The notes beneath the pieces were generated by a model. That model did not search any database. It was not told the origin of the DNA and saw only the letters and a list, made by a program, of their open reading frames with translations. Below are positions 8,397 to 17,364 of a stretch of 64,000 bases of DNA, piece after piece. The position numbers and the translations under genes were made by a program. Source of the stretch: Myxococcales bacterium (lineage in GTDB: Bacteria > Myxococcota_A > Polyangia > Polyangiales > Polyangiaceae); NCBI GenBank assembly GCA_004193285.1, contig SECP01000004.1:62001-126000 (forward strand), given 5' to 3'. Positions within the stretch are counted from its first letter, which is position 1, and each line of letters begins with the position of its first letter.

Positions 8397-9380
8397 TTAC
8401 GGAGCCGTGACCCGCGGCGTGTTCCAGCGCGGCTTGAGGTGAATCTTCAGCACGTCTCGGTACAGGCTCAGGTGAGCGCAGTGGTCCATCTTGTCGTTAC
8501 CGGAGAAGCCGCGCACGTGGAAATTGCCCAGCGTGAAGCGCGAGATGAGATCCATGCCGAGCGGACCCTGGCCGCTCGAGACTTTGGGCGCGCCGCCGAC
8601 CTCGTGGATGAGGAAGTTGGCGGTCTCTGTCGTGGAGGCGTAGCCGGGGGGGATGATCGACGAGTGGCTCACGAACATCAGCTTGCGCTTGGCAGCGGCT
8701 TCCTTGGCGAAATTGGTGAAGGCGTGGATCTGCAGCGCGTTGACGCTCTGCCCCTGGTAGCCGCAGTGCAGGCCGTCCAGCAAGACGACCGCGTCCACCC
8801 GGTCCTTGCCGAACTTTTGGCCGAGGATCTTCTGCACCGCGCCGTAGCCCGCGCTCCACGCCGAGAGACCGACCTTGCGCGCCTTGGCGGGCCGCCCTGT
8901 CTTCTTCTCTACCGCGCGCTCTACGCTCGCGAGCAGGTGGGCGAAGGCGTCTGGCGCATCGAACGCGGACTCGTAGGGCCCCGAGCCGAGACCCAAGTCG
9001 ATGCCGACCAGCACCGCGCCGTCCATGACCGTGACCCACTCTTTACGAGCCGCCTCGTGCCCATGAAAGTGAAACACCACGTCGAACTGGCCGCCGCGCG
9101 TGAAGCGCTTGCTCGTCGGCATGATGAGCTGACCCATGTCGATACCGCGCGTCCACTTGTCGTAAGCGCCGAATCCAGGGTCAGGGGTGTTGCACGGGTT
9201 ACCGCCCCGCTCGGCGATGGACTTGGAGACTTGAGTCGAAGCCGGCGGCTTCTTGGCCACGAAGCTCGCCGGCGAGGTCGGCTTTTTGGCTTGAGCCAGG
9301 CCAGCGCCCGCGCACAGCACCCAGGCCAGGCCCCAGGCGCTCAGCCGAGCGCTGGAACGGACCGTGCTGCGCGCTGCCAT
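8397..9380 (-). CDS. Exported alpha/beta-hydrolase-like protein, function unknown
   Basis: The 327-aa protein starts with a long signal peptide (positive n-region, then AWGLAWVLCAGAGLAQA). The mature part begins with a Lys/Pro linker. It contains DVVFHFHGHEA, a nucleophile-elbow-like SAWSAGYGAV, VVLLDGLH and a late His-rich region (DHCAHLSLY), which together suggest a lipase/esterase-type fold. I cannot name a family. It sits between aguA (44-bp gap) and the pseudouridine synthase gene (no gap), so it is probably in that operon, though no functional link is evident. Confidence 0.75.
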   Translation of the reverse strand: MAARSTVRSSARLSAWGLAWVLCAGAGLAQAKKPTSPASFVAKKPPASTQVSKSIAERGGNPCNTPDPGFGAYDKWTRGIDMGQLIMPTSKRFTRGGQFDVVFHFHGHEAARKEWVTVMDGAVLVGIDLGLGSGPYESAFDAPDAFAHLLASVERAVEKKTGRPAKARKVGLSAWSAGYGAVQKILGQKFGKDRVDAVVLLDGLHCGYQGQSVNALQIHAFTNFAKEAAAKRKLMFVSHSSIIPPGYASTTETANFLIHEVGGAPKVSSGQGPLGMDLISRFTLGNFHVRGFSGNDKMDHCAHLSLYRDVLKIHLKPRWNTPRVTAP

Positions 9381-9424
9381 GGAGCCAGCACCCTGCCGCC
9401 GCCGCGACCGGACGGCAAGCTCGC

Positions 9425-10570
9425 TCAGCGCGGCTCTTGCTGAGTGCTGCAGTGAATCGTGCCGAGCCCGAGCACGAAATCCTTTGAATGGATCCCGACC
9501 ACGCGCCGTCCCGGAAAGAGCTCGGTCAGAATGCCGAGGGCGGCGGCGTCCGCCGGGTCGTTGAAGGTCGGCACGAGGACGACCGCGTTGCCAATGTAGA
9601 AATTGGCGTAGCTGGCTGGCAATCGCTGGCCGTCGAACACGATTGGCTCCGGCATCGGTAAGTCGATGACCTCGAGGCGACGGCCGGCGGCGTCCCGCGC
9701 GCCCCGGAGCCGCTCGCGCGCGCCCCGCAGCGGCTTGTAGTTCGCGTCTTTCCGGTTTTGCTCCGCGGCGAGCACGACCTTACCGGGGGCTACGAAGCGC
9801 GCGAAGTCGTCGATGTGGCCGGCGGTGTCGTCGCCCTCGATGCCGCGCCCGAGCCACAGCACCTTTTCCGCGCCCAAGTGGTCGCGCAGCGCTGCCTCCA
9901 CCCCCGCCTTGCCGAGCTCGGGGTTACGCGCCTGGCGCCCGTCCAACAGGCACTCCTCCGTGCAGAGCAGGGTGCCTTGGCCGTCCACGTCCACCGCGCC
10001 GCCCTCCAGCACCAGGCGCTCGGAGCCAGCGCTCACGTAGGCCTGAAAGGGCTCTGCGCCAGCGGCGGCCGCGCGCGCCAGCACCTTGACCCCAGCGGCC
10101 TCGTCTCGCTCGAAGTTGTCGTAGCGGGCCCAGCCGTTGAAACGAAACTTCACCGCGCCGAGCGCGCGCTTACCGGGTTTGCCTTTCTTGGCCACGAACA
10201 GCGGCAAGAAATCGCGCGTCCACGAGCGGTCCGTCGCCAGCTCGACGAAGTCCACCTGCGACACATCCACTTGGGACTGCTCGAGCACGCGCTTCGCGTC
10301 CTTGGCCATACGCTTGCTGGACACGAGCAAACGAACGCGCTCGCCCCGAGTCAGGTTTTTGATGACCTCCGCGAACACCCACTGCACGGCCTCGAACTTG
10401 CCGGGCCAGTCCGTCGGCTCGTGCGGCCAAGAAAGCCAGGTCGCGGCGTGCGGTTCCCACTCGGCAGGCATGCGGTACCCGAGGTCGAACGGAGCGAGCT
10501 CCGCCGAAGCCAACGGGTCCGCGAGGGTTATTTTGGCGCGCGCGGCGCGACCGGCTTTGGGCTGCCTCAT
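9425..10570 (-). CDS. aguA: Agmatine deiminase
   Basis: The 381-aa enzyme (peptidyl-arginine deiminase-like family) hydrolyses agmatine to N-carbamoylputrescine and ammonia. Visible landmarks are MPAEWEPHAATWLSWPH near residue 34, the DRSWTRDFLP segment, LEGGAVDVDGQGTLLCTEECLL, the GDDTAGHIDD active-site block, and the terminal GLGTIHCSTQQEPR with the catalytic Cys. The start is placed at the ATG that overlaps the aguB stop as ATGA. The same frame stays open far upstream antisense to nothing useful and is only a shadow of aguB. With aguB it forms a complete agmatine-to-putrescine route. Confidence 0.92.
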   Translation of the reverse strand: MRQPKAGRAARAKITLADPLASAELAPFDLGYRMPAEWEPHAATWLSWPHEPTDWPGKFEAVQWVFAEVIKNLTRGERVRLLVSSKRMAKDAKRVLEQSQVDVSQVDFVELATDRSWTRDFLPLFVAKKGKPGKRALGAVKFRFNGWARYDNFERDEAAGVKVLARAAAAGAEPFQAYVSAGSERLVLEGGAVDVDGQGTLLCTEECLLDGRQARNPELGKAGVEAALRDHLGAEKVLWLGRGIEGDDTAGHIDDFARFVAPGKVVLAAEQNRKDANYKPLRGARERLRGARDAAGRRLEVIDLPMPEPIVFDGQRLPASYANFYIGNAVVLVPTFNDPADAAALGILTELFPGRRVVGIHSKDFVLGLGTIHCSTQQEPR

Positions 10571-11451
10571 CCGCGATCGATGAAGCGAGAGGTGATGTCG
10601 CCGTACGCGTCGATGCGGCGGTCCCGGTAAAACGGCCAGTTGCGCCGCACGTACTCCTGACGGCTCAAATCCAGCTCGACGACGAGCGTCTCCTCGCCCT
10701 CGCCCGCCTCCGCCAAGACGACTCCGAACGGGTCCGCCACGAACGAGTGCCCCCAAAACTGGAGGCCGCCGTCCTTGGGACCTTCGTGCCCAACCCGGTT
10801 CACCGACACGACGAAGACGCCGTTGGCGATGGCGTGGGAGCGCTGGATGGTTTGCCAAGCAGACAGCTGTGACGCGCCGTACTCCGCCTTTTCCCCCGGG
10901 TGCCAGCCGATGGCAGTCGGGTAGACGAGGATCTCTGCGCCGCGCAGCGCGGTGAGCCGAGCCGCCTCGGGGTACCATTGGTCCCAGCAGATGAGCGGCC
11001 CCACCTTCGCCTCCGGGGTTTGGAAGGTCTTGAAGCCGAGGTCCCCGGGCGTGAAGTAATACTTCTCGTAAAAGAGCGGATCGTCCGGGATGTGCATCTT
11101 GCGGTACAGGCCGAGGGACTCGCCGTCCGGACCGATGACGACCAAGCTGTTGTGGTACACGCCCGGCGCGCGCTTCTCGAACAGCGGCACGACGACCGAG
11201 ACCTCGAGCTCCTTGGCGAGCGCGCTCACGGCCGTGCTCGTCGGCCCCGGAATGGGCTCCGCCAAGTCGAACAGCGCCGCGTCCTCCACCTGGCAGAAGT
11301 AGGGCGACGCGAACAGCTCCTGGAGGCAGATGAGCTTGGCGCCTCGCGACGCCGCTTCGCGCACCTTTTCCAGCGTCTTTTGGACGTGTCGTGCCTTGTC
11401 GTCCTCGACGCTGGTCTGAACCAGCCCAACCTTGATCTTGCCGGCTTTCAT
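10567..11451 (-). CDS. aguB: N-carbamoylputrescine amidohydrolase
   Basis: The 294-aa nitrilase-superfamily enzyme converts N-carbamoylputrescine to putrescine, CO2 and ammonia. The Glu-Lys-Cys triad is visible as CLQELFAS (Glu), [10 protein letters not shown] (Lys) and [11 protein letters not shown] (Cys). The [17 protein letters not shown] and NRVGHEG segments, and the C-terminal [14 protein letters not shown], are typical of plant and bacterial AguB. It is first in a minus-strand operon with aguA, and divergent from rfbA across 92 bp. Confidence 0.93.
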   Translation of the reverse strand: MKAGKIKVGLVQTSVEDDKARHVQKTLEKVREAASRGAKLICLQELFASPYFCQVEDAALFDLAEPIPGPTSTAVSALAKELEVSVVVPLFEKRAPGVYHNSLVVIGPDGESLGLYRKMHIPDDPLFYEKYYFTPGDLGFKTFQTPEAKVGPLICWDQWYPEAARLTALRGAEILVYPTAIGWHPGEKAEYGASQLSAWQTIQRSHAIANGVFVVSVNRVGHEGPKDGGLQFWGHSFVADPFGVVLAEAGEGEETLVVELDLSRQEYVRRNWPFYRDRRIDAYGDITSRFIDRG

Positions 11452-11543
11452 GGCGGCCGGAAGTTAGGCCCTGCGGGCGTCCCCCGCAAGGCACGCGCGG
11501 TCATTTGCCTCGGACTCGGCGTCGGGTTAGGAGGCGAATCCTC

Positions 11544-12413
11544 ATGAAGGGCATCATCCTGGCCGGTGGTAGCGGGACGCGCCTCTACCCGCTGACGCGC
11601 GTGGTCTCGAAGCAGCTCCTCCCGGTTTATGACAAGCCGATGATCTTTTACCCGCTCAGCGTGTTGATGCTCGCGGGGATCCGGGAGGTGCTCGTCATCT
11701 CCACGCCACAGGACCTCCCGTTGTTCGAGCGCCTGCTCGGCTCCGGGGAGGACCTGGGGATGCGCTTCGAGTACGCGGTCCAACCCGCGCCGAACGGGCT
11801 CGCGGAGGCCTTCATCATCGGCCGGGAGTTCGTCGGGCAGGATTCGGCCGCGCTCGTCCTCGGCGACAACATCTTCTACGGCAGCGGCTTGGCGGAGCTC
11901 GTGCAACGAGCCGCGAGCCTCACCGAGGGCTGCGTGCTCTTCGGCTACAAGGTGCAAGATCCAGAGCGCTACGGCGTGGCCGAGCTCGCGCCGGACGGCC
12001 GAGTGCTGTCGATCGAGGAGAAGCCGGCGCGGCCGAAGTCCAACGTCGCGGTCACCGGCCTGTACTTTTACGACAACCAGGTGGTGGACATCGCTCGCTC
12101 GCTGAAGCCGTCCAGCCGGGGTGAGCTCGAAATCACGGACGTGAACAAGGCCTACATCGAGCGAGGGCAGGCCCAGGTCGAGCTGCTCGGCCGGGGCATG
12201 GCCTGGCTGGACACCGGCACTCACGAGAGCCTCATCGAAGCCAGCGAGTTCGTGCACATCCTGGAGCAACGGCAGGGCACCCGCATCGCGTGCATCGAGG
12301 AAATTGCCTACCGGATGGGCTTCGTGGACCAAAAGCAGCTAGAAAAGCTGGCGGACAGCTACGGTAAAAGCGACTATGGCAAGTACCTCCGCGGCTGCGC
12401 GACGGAGGGCTGA
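11544..12413 (+). CDS. rfbA: Glucose-1-phosphate thymidylyltransferase
   Basis: The 289-aa enzyme makes dTDP-glucose from dTTP and glucose-1-phosphate. It begins [20 protein letters not shown], the nucleotide-binding loop. It also carries [43 protein letters not shown] and [10 protein letters not shown], all diagnostic. The ATG at 11544 is chosen over an upstream in-frame codon because GGAGG lies about 10 bases before it and the protein then starts as the family does. It is the first gene of rfbA-rfbC-rfbB. Confidence 0.96.
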   Translation: MKGIILAGGSGTRLYPLTRVVSKQLLPVYDKPMIFYPLSVLMLAGIREVLVISTPQDLPLFERLLGSGEDLGMRFEYAVQPAPNGLAEAFIIGREFVGQDSAALVLGDNIFYGSGLAELVQRAASLTEGCVLFGYKVQDPERYGVAELAPDGRVLSIEEKPARPKSNVAVTGLYFYDNQVVDIARSLKPSSRGELEITDVNKAYIERGQAQVELLGRGMAWLDTGTHESLIEASEFVHILEQRQGTRIACIEEIAYRMGFVDQKQLEKLADSYGKSDYGKYLRGCATEG

Positions 12414-12416
12414 ATC

Positions 12417-12968
12417 ATGGTTGAAATCATAGACTTACCCTTGGCCGGCGCGAAGCTTATCAGGCCCCGCGTTTTCCGCGACTCGCGCGGCTTTTTCTTC
12501 GAGAGCTACAGCCAAGACCGCTACGTCGCCGGGGGCATGCCGGAGACGTGGGTTCAGGACAACCACTCGCTGTCGCGCCAGGGCACGCTGCGAGGGCTGC
12601 ACTATCAGTCGACGCCCGGCCAGGCCAAGCTGGTGCGCGTCACCCGCGGCCGCATCTTCGACGTGCTCGTCGACATTCGGCCCGGCTCCCCCACCTTCGG
12701 CCGCTGGCACGGCGTGGAAATTGACGCGGAGGAGCACTCGCAGGTTTACATCCCGGTCGGGTTCGCTCACGGCTTCGGTGTCCTCAGCGAGGTGGCGGAG
12801 GTGCAGTACAAGGTGAGCGCGCCGTATGACGCCGCTCACGAGTGCGCGCTCCGCTGGAACGACCCAGACATCGGCGTGGCCTGGCCCATTCCGACTCCCA
12901 TCCTCTCGGAGCGGGACGAACGTTCCGAATCCTTCGCTGCCTTCAGAGCCCGGCTCGAGTCCCGATGA
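12417..12968 (+). CDS. rfbC: dTDP-4-dehydrorhamnose 3,5-epimerase
   Basis: The 183-aa cupin-fold enzyme epimerises dTDP-4-keto-6-deoxyglucose at C3 and C5. It shows [32 protein letters not shown] (the catalytic His is in RGLHYQ), [16 protein letters not shown] and [14 protein letters not shown]. It starts 3 bp after rfbA and its stop overlaps the rfbB start as ATGA. Confidence 0.95.
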   Translation: MVEIIDLPLAGAKLIRPRVFRDSRGFFFESYSQDRYVAGGMPETWVQDNHSLSRQGTLRGLHYQSTPGQAKLVRVTRGRIFDVLVDIRPGSPTFGRWHGVEIDAEEHSQVYIPVGFAHGFGVLSEVAEVQYKVSAPYDAAHECALRWNDPDIGVAWPIPTPILSERDERSESFAAFRARLESR

Positions 12969-14020
12969 CGCTGCGCAATCCTCAAAGCATTTTGGTCACC
13001 GGCGGCGCCGGGTTCATCGGCTCCGCGTTCATTCGCCGCCTCTTCGCGGACGCGGCGTTCAAGGGCAAGGTCGTGAACCTGGACTTGCTCACCTACGCGG
13101 GCAACCCGGCAAACCTCGCCGGCGCGGTGGACGAGTCGCGCTACACGCTGGTGCGCGGGGACATCGGCGACCAGTCCTTGGTGGACGGCTTGTGCGAGCA
13201 GCACCAAGTCGAAGCGATCGTGAACTTCGCGGCCGAGAGCCACGTGGACCGCAGCATCCTCGGTCCGGGCGTGTTCGTGCAGACGAACATCGTCGGGACG
13301 TACGCGCTGCTCGAGGTCGTACGCAAGCGCCCGGCCATCCACTTTCACCACGTCTCCACCGACGAAGTGTACGGCTCGCTCGGCCCCACCGGCTTGTTCA
13401 CGGAGCAGACTCCTTACGACCCCAGCTCGCCCTACTCCGCCTCCAAGGCCGCCTCGGACCACCTGGTGCGCGCCTACCAGCGGACCTACGGCATCTCCAC
13501 CACTGTCTCCAACTGCAGCAACAACTACGGGCCGTATCACTTCCCGGAGAAGCTGATCCCGCTCATGATCTTGAACCTCTTCGAGGGCAAAGAGCTGCCG
13601 GTGTATGGGGACGGCTTGAACGTGCGCGACTGGCTGTTCGTGGACGACCACGCCGAAGCGCTGTGGGCGATCCTCACGCGCGGGGAGGTCGGGCAAACCT
13701 ACAACGTGGGCGGCAACAACGAGTGGACCAACATCGCGATCGTCAAGAAGCTGATCGAGCTGGTGGCGGCCTCGAAGGGCAAGTCACCGGCCGAGCTCGA
13801 GGGCTTGATTCGGTACGTGAAGGACCGCCCCGGCCACGACCGCCGCTACGCCATCGACTCGAGCAAGCTGCAGCGCGAGCTCGGGTGGTCGCCCCGGCAT
13901 GATCTGGAGACGGGCCTGGCGGAGACCGTACAGTGGTACGCAAACAACGCCGCTTGGGTGAGCGGCGTTCGTTCGGGCGCCTACCGCGCGTGGATGGACC
14001 AGAACTACGCGGCGCGCTGA
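12965..14020 (+). CDS. rfbB: dTDP-glucose 4,6-dehydratase
   Basis: The 351-aa extended SDR enzyme makes dTDP-4-keto-6-deoxyglucose. The NAD-binding GGAGFIGS lies near residues 11-18, with [24 protein letters not shown], the YSASKAASD catalytic Tyr-Lys block and [18 protein letters not shown]. The start is the ATG overlapping the rfbC stop; an upstream in-frame ATG would run through most of rfbC and gives non-family sequence. No rfbD (dTDP-4-dehydrorhamnose reductase) follows, so the final step is encoded elsewhere or the product is another dTDP-6-deoxysugar. Confidence 0.96.
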   Translation: MTLRNPQSILVTGGAGFIGSAFIRRLFADAAFKGKVVNLDLLTYAGNPANLAGAVDESRYTLVRGDIGDQSLVDGLCEQHQVEAIVNFAAESHVDRSILGPGVFVQTNIVGTYALLEVVRKRPAIHFHHVSTDEVYGSLGPTGLFTEQTPYDPSSPYSASKAASDHLVRAYQRTYGISTTVSNCSNNYGPYHFPEKLIPLMILNLFEGKELPVYGDGLNVRDWLFVDDHAEALWAILTRGEVGQTYNVGGNNEWTNIAIVKKLIELVAASKGKSPAELEGLIRYVKDRPGHDRRYAIDSSKLQRELGWSPRHDLETGLAETVQWYANNAAWVSGVRSGAYRAWMDQNYAAR

Positions 14021-14028
14021 CGCGTCAG
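14017..14028. terminator. Palindrome CTGACGCGTCAG spanning two convergent stop codons
   Basis: The perfect 12-bp palindrome contains the TGA of rfbB and the TGA of the opposing methyltransferase gene, 4 bp apart. The identical palindrome occurs at the other 4-bp convergent junction (27690-27701). It is too short for a strong terminator, so function is unproven. Confidence 0.3.
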
Positions 14029-14633
14029 TTGCGGATCGCCATCACGAAGGTCGGAGAGAGCGCGCCGATGCCTCGGCGGATGGTGAGCTTCACCAGCGCG
14101 TACGGAAAGTAGCCGTAAAGCTCGGCATCCGGCGCGAGCCGCCGGATGTCCTCGTGGTCGAAGAACTGCACGTGATCTTTGCGCTGGATGCGCTGCGGCG
14201 TGAGCCCGAACAGCGCGATGAAGCGGAAGAGCCAAGCGTAGCTGTTGGGCGTGGTGAGCACGAGCAAGCCGCCCGGCTTGGTCACGCGCCGCAGCTCCCC
14301 GAGCGAGAACGCGGGATCTTGGAGGTGCTCGATGACCTCCGAGCACCAGACGAGGTCGAAGCTGGCGTCGTCGAACGGCAAGCGGCGGTTCGCGTCCACA
14401 CGCAGGCACTCGTCCGTGACCGGCTCGTAGTCCACCGGGGTGACCTCGTAGCCACGGCTCCGGAGCCAGGCCGTCTGCACGCCGGCGCGCGCGCCCACGT
14501 CCAGCGCCTTCTTCCCTTCGCCGGGCGGGACGAGCCCGAGCGCGATCTCTTTGCCCTTGGTCTTGCCCGCCACGTCTCGCTGACCGAGGTCCAGGGGGAT
14601 CTTGCGCAACAGCGCCAGCACGCTCTCCTTCAT
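14025..14633 (-). CDS. Class I SAM-dependent methyltransferase
   Basis: The 202-aa Methyltransf_11-type protein has SAM-binding motif I DVGARAG near residues 45-51. It also has VDYEP, an acidic FDLVWCSEVIEHLQDP (motif IV region) and GGLLVLTTPNSYAW. The last 60 aa include a partly hydrophobic segment. Proteins of this kind methylate sugars, lipids or quinones; the adjoining glycosyltransferase suggests a glycan or polyprenyl-linked substrate, which is inference. Its ATG overlaps the TGA of the upstream GT2 gene (ATGA). Confidence 0.82.
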   Translation of the reverse strand: MKESVLALLRKIPLDLGQRDVAGKTKGKEIALGLVPPGEGKKALDVGARAGVQTAWLRSRGYEVTPVDYEPVTDECLRVDANRRLPFDDASFDLVWCSEVIEHLQDPAFSLGELRRVTKPGGLLVLTTPNSYAWLFRFIALFGLTPQRIQRKDHVQFFDHEDIRRLAPDAELYGYFPYALVKLTIRRGIGALSPTFVMAIRN

Positions 14634-15655
14634 TGCAACTGCTCCGCGATGGGGAGAGCGCTCGGCGACGCTCCCAGGATCGTCCCCGCGCTCCGTACGA
14701 CCTTGCGCACGTAGTAGGACGGCTTCTTTTGGGACTCGAAATAGGTGCGGGTGAGCACGTCTGCCACCAGGCCGATCGAGGCGAGCTGGATTCCGACCAT
14801 GATCAGGAGCACCCCGAGCAAGAGCAGGGGGCGATCCGATAGCGGCGCGCCGTGGGCCAGCTTCTGGAACGCAAGGTACAGGGAGATGATGCCGCCGAAG
14901 AAGAAGCAGACCATCCCGGCTAGACCGAAGATTTGCATCGGGCGCGCCAAGTAGGACTGAATGAAGCGCACCGTCATCAAGTCCAGAACCACGCGGACGG
15001 TGCGGCCGATGCCGTACTTGCTCGTGCCGAACAGGCGCGCGCGATGGTTGACCTTCACCTCGATGATCCGCACCCCCATCCAGCTGGCGACGACGGGGAT
15101 GAAGCGGTGCATCTCGCCGTAGAGACGCATCTCCTTGGCCACCTCCGCCTTCATCACCTTCAGCGTGCACCCGTAGTCGTGCAAGCGCACGCCGGTGATC
15201 CTGCTGATCAGCCAGTTGGCGAGGATGGAAGGCAGCCGGCGGTTGATGAAGGTGTCTTTGCGGTCTGCCCGCCAGCCCGCCACCATGTCGTAGTCTTGGC
15301 GGATGTACTCGAGCATGCGCGGGATGTCGCGCGGGTCGTTCTGCAAGTCCGCGTCGATGGTGGCGATGACGTCACCGCGAGCGTGGTCGAAGCCGGCCTG
15401 CATCGCCGCCGTTTGCCCGAAGTTGCGGCGGAACGTGACGACCGTGAGCGCGTGGTCCGTCTTGGCGTGCTCGGCGAGGATGGGGAACGTGCGGTCACGC
15501 GACCCGTCGTCCACCAGGACGATCTCGTAGTCCAAACCGGTGGGGCGCAGCGCACCGTGCACCTCGTCCAGCAAGCGCTCGATGCTCTCTTCTTCGTTGT
15601 AACAAGGGATGACGACCGATAAGTCCAAGGCAGCTCCGGGGGGGTGCCCTAGCAC
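14630..15655 (-). CDS. GT2 glycosyltransferase, polyprenyl-phosphate sugar transferase type (DPM1/ArnC/GtrB-like)
   Basis: The protein has about 341 aa. It begins near LDLSVVIPCYNEEES and carries IVLVDDGSRDRT, RNFGQTAAMQAGFDHARGD and the metal-binding DADLQNDP. Two C-terminal transmembrane helices (MQIFGLAGMVCFFFGG and LLLLGVLLIMVGIQL) place it at the inner membrane. Family enzymes transfer a sugar from a nucleotide donor to polyprenyl phosphate. The start is uncertain: an ATG at 15775 would overlap tsaD by about 90 bp and add a non-family leader, so I use the GTG at 15655. A TTG at 15628 is equally good. It is cotranscribed with tsaD upstream and the methyltransferase downstream. Confidence 0.87.
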   Translation of the reverse strand: MLGHPPGAALDLSVVIPCYNEEESIERLLDEVHGALRPTGLDYEIVLVDDGSRDRTFPILAEHAKTDHALTVVTFRRNFGQTAAMQAGFDHARGDVIATIDADLQNDPRDIPRMLEYIRQDYDMVAGWRADRKDTFINRRLPSILANWLISRITGVRLHDYGCTLKVMKAEVAKEMRLYGEMHRFIPVVASWMGVRIIEVKVNHRARLFGTSKYGIGRTVRVVLDLMTVRFIQSYLARPMQIFGLAGMVCFFFGGIISLYLAFQKLAHGAPLSDRPLLLLGVLLIMVGIQLASIGLVADVLTRTYFESQKKPSYYVRKVVRSAGTILGASPSALPIAEQLQ

Positions 15656-15683
15656 GTCGATCCCGGCGCCGCGACTCCGCCTT

Positions 15684-16772
15684 TCAGCCGGCCGCGCTGG
15701 GTCTTTGGCCGCGGCCTTTGCGCGTGGTTTGCGGCAGCTCGGTGTGGGGGCTGACCTCCAAAGAATGGCCGTCATTTTCGCCGGCCAGTAGCCGAAGGGC
15801 GCCCGCGAAGGCGATCATGGCCGCATTGTCGGTGCAGGCGCGGGGGATGGGCACGACGAGGCGCGCCCCCCGCGCTTCGGCCGCCGCGAGCGCGGCCGTG
15901 CGCAGCCCACGATTGGCGGCCACGCCGCCTCCGATGACCCAAGTTCGCAGCTGCTCGCGCTCGAGCGCCGCGACGGACTTGCGGACCAGGGTTTCTACGA
16001 CGCGCTGTTGGAAGGCGGCGCACAAGTCACACAGCTGCTGGCGCGACTGCGGTCGCCCATTCTGCTCGACCCAGCGCGCCACGTTGGTTTTCAAGCCGGA
16101 GAAGCTGAACTCCAGGGAGTCACGGCGGTTGAGCGGGCGCGGCAGCTCGAAGCGCGTCGCGTCCCCTTCGTGGGCGAGCCGGTCGATCATGGGCCCCCCG
16201 GGGTAACCCAGCCCGAGCAGCTTGCCGACCTTGTCGTAGGCCTCGCCCGCCGCGTCGTCTCGCGTCGCGCCGAGCTCGCGAATGCCGGCGGCGCGGAGCT
16301 CGTCCACGCGGTACAGCGCGGTGTGCCCGCCCGAGACGAGCAGGGCGAGGAACGGCGTTTCAGGCGGGGTGCTCGGGCTCTCCGGATACTGCAAGTAGGC
16401 GGCGCACAGGTGCCCGACCAGATGGTCCACGCCGACGATCGGCAGCCCGCGCGCGAAGGCGAGGCCGAGCGCCGTCTGCGCGCCAACGTGCAGCGCGCCC
16501 GCCAAGCCGGGACGAGCGGTCACGGCCACGCCGTCCACCTCCGGCAGGCCAATGCCCGCTCGCGAGAGCGCCGCCTCGATGACGGGCCGCACGTTGCGCA
16601 GGTGATCGCGCGACGCGAGCTCCGGCACGATACCGCCGTACGGAGCGTGCGCCTTGACCTGACTCTCGATGACGTCACTGAGCACCTCGCCGTTCGAGCG
16701 AACGACGGCCGCCGCCGTTTCGTCGCAAGACGTCTCTATGCCGAGGACGGTGATGACGCGCTCAGAAGCCAC
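15684..16772 (-). CDS. tsaD: tRNA N6-threonylcarbamoyladenosine synthase catalytic subunit
   Basis: TsaD/YgjD is universally conserved and transfers threonylcarbamoyl to A37 of ANN-decoding tRNAs. Visible features are LGIETSCDETAAAVV at the N-terminus, the metal-binding HLVGHLCAAYL (HxxxH), LLVSGGHTALY, EFSFSGLKTNV, VIGGGVAANRGLR and CTDNAAMIAFAG. The only plausible start giving a family-length N-terminus is a GTG at 16772, which overlaps the preceding lipoprotein gene by 11 bp. About 362 aa result. Confidence 0.94.
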   Translation of the reverse strand: MASERVITVLGIETSCDETAAAVVRSNGEVLSDVIESQVKAHAPYGGIVPELASRDHLRNVRPVIEAALSRAGIGLPEVDGVAVTARPGLAGALHVGAQTALGLAFARGLPIVGVDHLVGHLCAAYLQYPESPSTPPETPFLALLVSGGHTALYRVDELRAAGIRELGATRDDAAGEAYDKVGKLLGLGYPGGPMIDRLAHEGDATRFELPRPLNRRDSLEFSFSGLKTNVARWVEQNGRPQSRQQLCDLCAAFQQRVVETLVRKSVAALEREQLRTWVIGGGVAANRGLRTAALAAAEARGARLVVPIPRACTDNAAMIAFAGALRLLAGENDGHSLEVSPHTELPQTTRKGRGQRPSAAG

Positions 16773-17343
16773 AGCCCTCTTCGTTCTTGTGGAGGTAAAA
16801 AAGCGCGAAGCCAGGGCGATGCGCGGCGTCCGCGTCTTCGCTCGGGATGGGCGCGGGCTTGAACAGGCGGAGCTCCACGTCCCCCTTCCGGAGGAGGGAG
16901 ACGACCGCGAGCATCGTGCCCTGGCAGGTGGAGTCCACCCACGCAAAGAAGTCTTGGTCGTGCCCCTCTCCGAACGACATGCTCGCGATCGAGTCGTGGT
17001 CGACTTGGGGGAGGGAGCGGAGCGGAGCGTTCTCGAACAAGGCCTGCCCTCGCTCCGCGCAGAGCCCGGTCGCGCGGTCGTTGCTGGTCAGGAAGCCGGG
17101 CAGCGTCGCCTTGTTCTCCGAGTACGTGCTGAGCTGTTTCGTATCCAGAGTCATGGCCAAGCGCAGCAGCGCGGGCGACTCGTCCGGCACGAAGCCGTCG
17201 TGGAACGAGGGGCCGCTCACCAGGTCCCCGCAGTACGCGCCGTGCATGCCGGTGTCGAAGCGGTCCAAGTTTCGGCACGAGAGCGTGGCGAGCAAGGCGG
17301 CGAGCGCCAAAGGAGTTCGTGCAGGAGCGAGCCTCATGACCAA
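16762..17343 (-). CDS. Small hypothetical lipoprotein
   Basis: The 193-aa protein has a signal peptide and lipobox (LATLSC). The ATG at 17337 (MRLAPAR) may be the true start, since MVMRL gives two choices. The mature part has a few Cys, an acidic start and the phrase FVPDESPALLRLAMTLDT, but no family I recognise. It lies 21 bp downstream of the TPR/HEAT gene and overlaps tsaD, so it belongs to the same operon. It probably sits in the periplasm or outer-membrane inner leaflet. Confidence 0.75.
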   Translation of the reverse strand: MVMRLAPARTPLALAALLATLSCRNLDRFDTGMHGAYCGDLVSGPSFHDGFVPDESPALLRLAMTLDTKQLSTYSENKATLPGFLTSNDRATGLCAERGQALFENAPLRSLPQVDHDSIASMSFGEGHDQDFFAWVDSTCQGTMLAVVSLLRKGDVELRLFKPAPIPSEDADAAHRPGFALFYLHKNEEGCGF

Positions 17344-17364
17344 GCCTCGAGAAGCGAAGGGCGC

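Noticed and set aside
10571-11494. N-terminal extension of aguA to a longer frame
   Set aside because: It reads through aguB out of frame and gives Arg/Gly-rich sequence; the ATGA start at 10570 fits the family.
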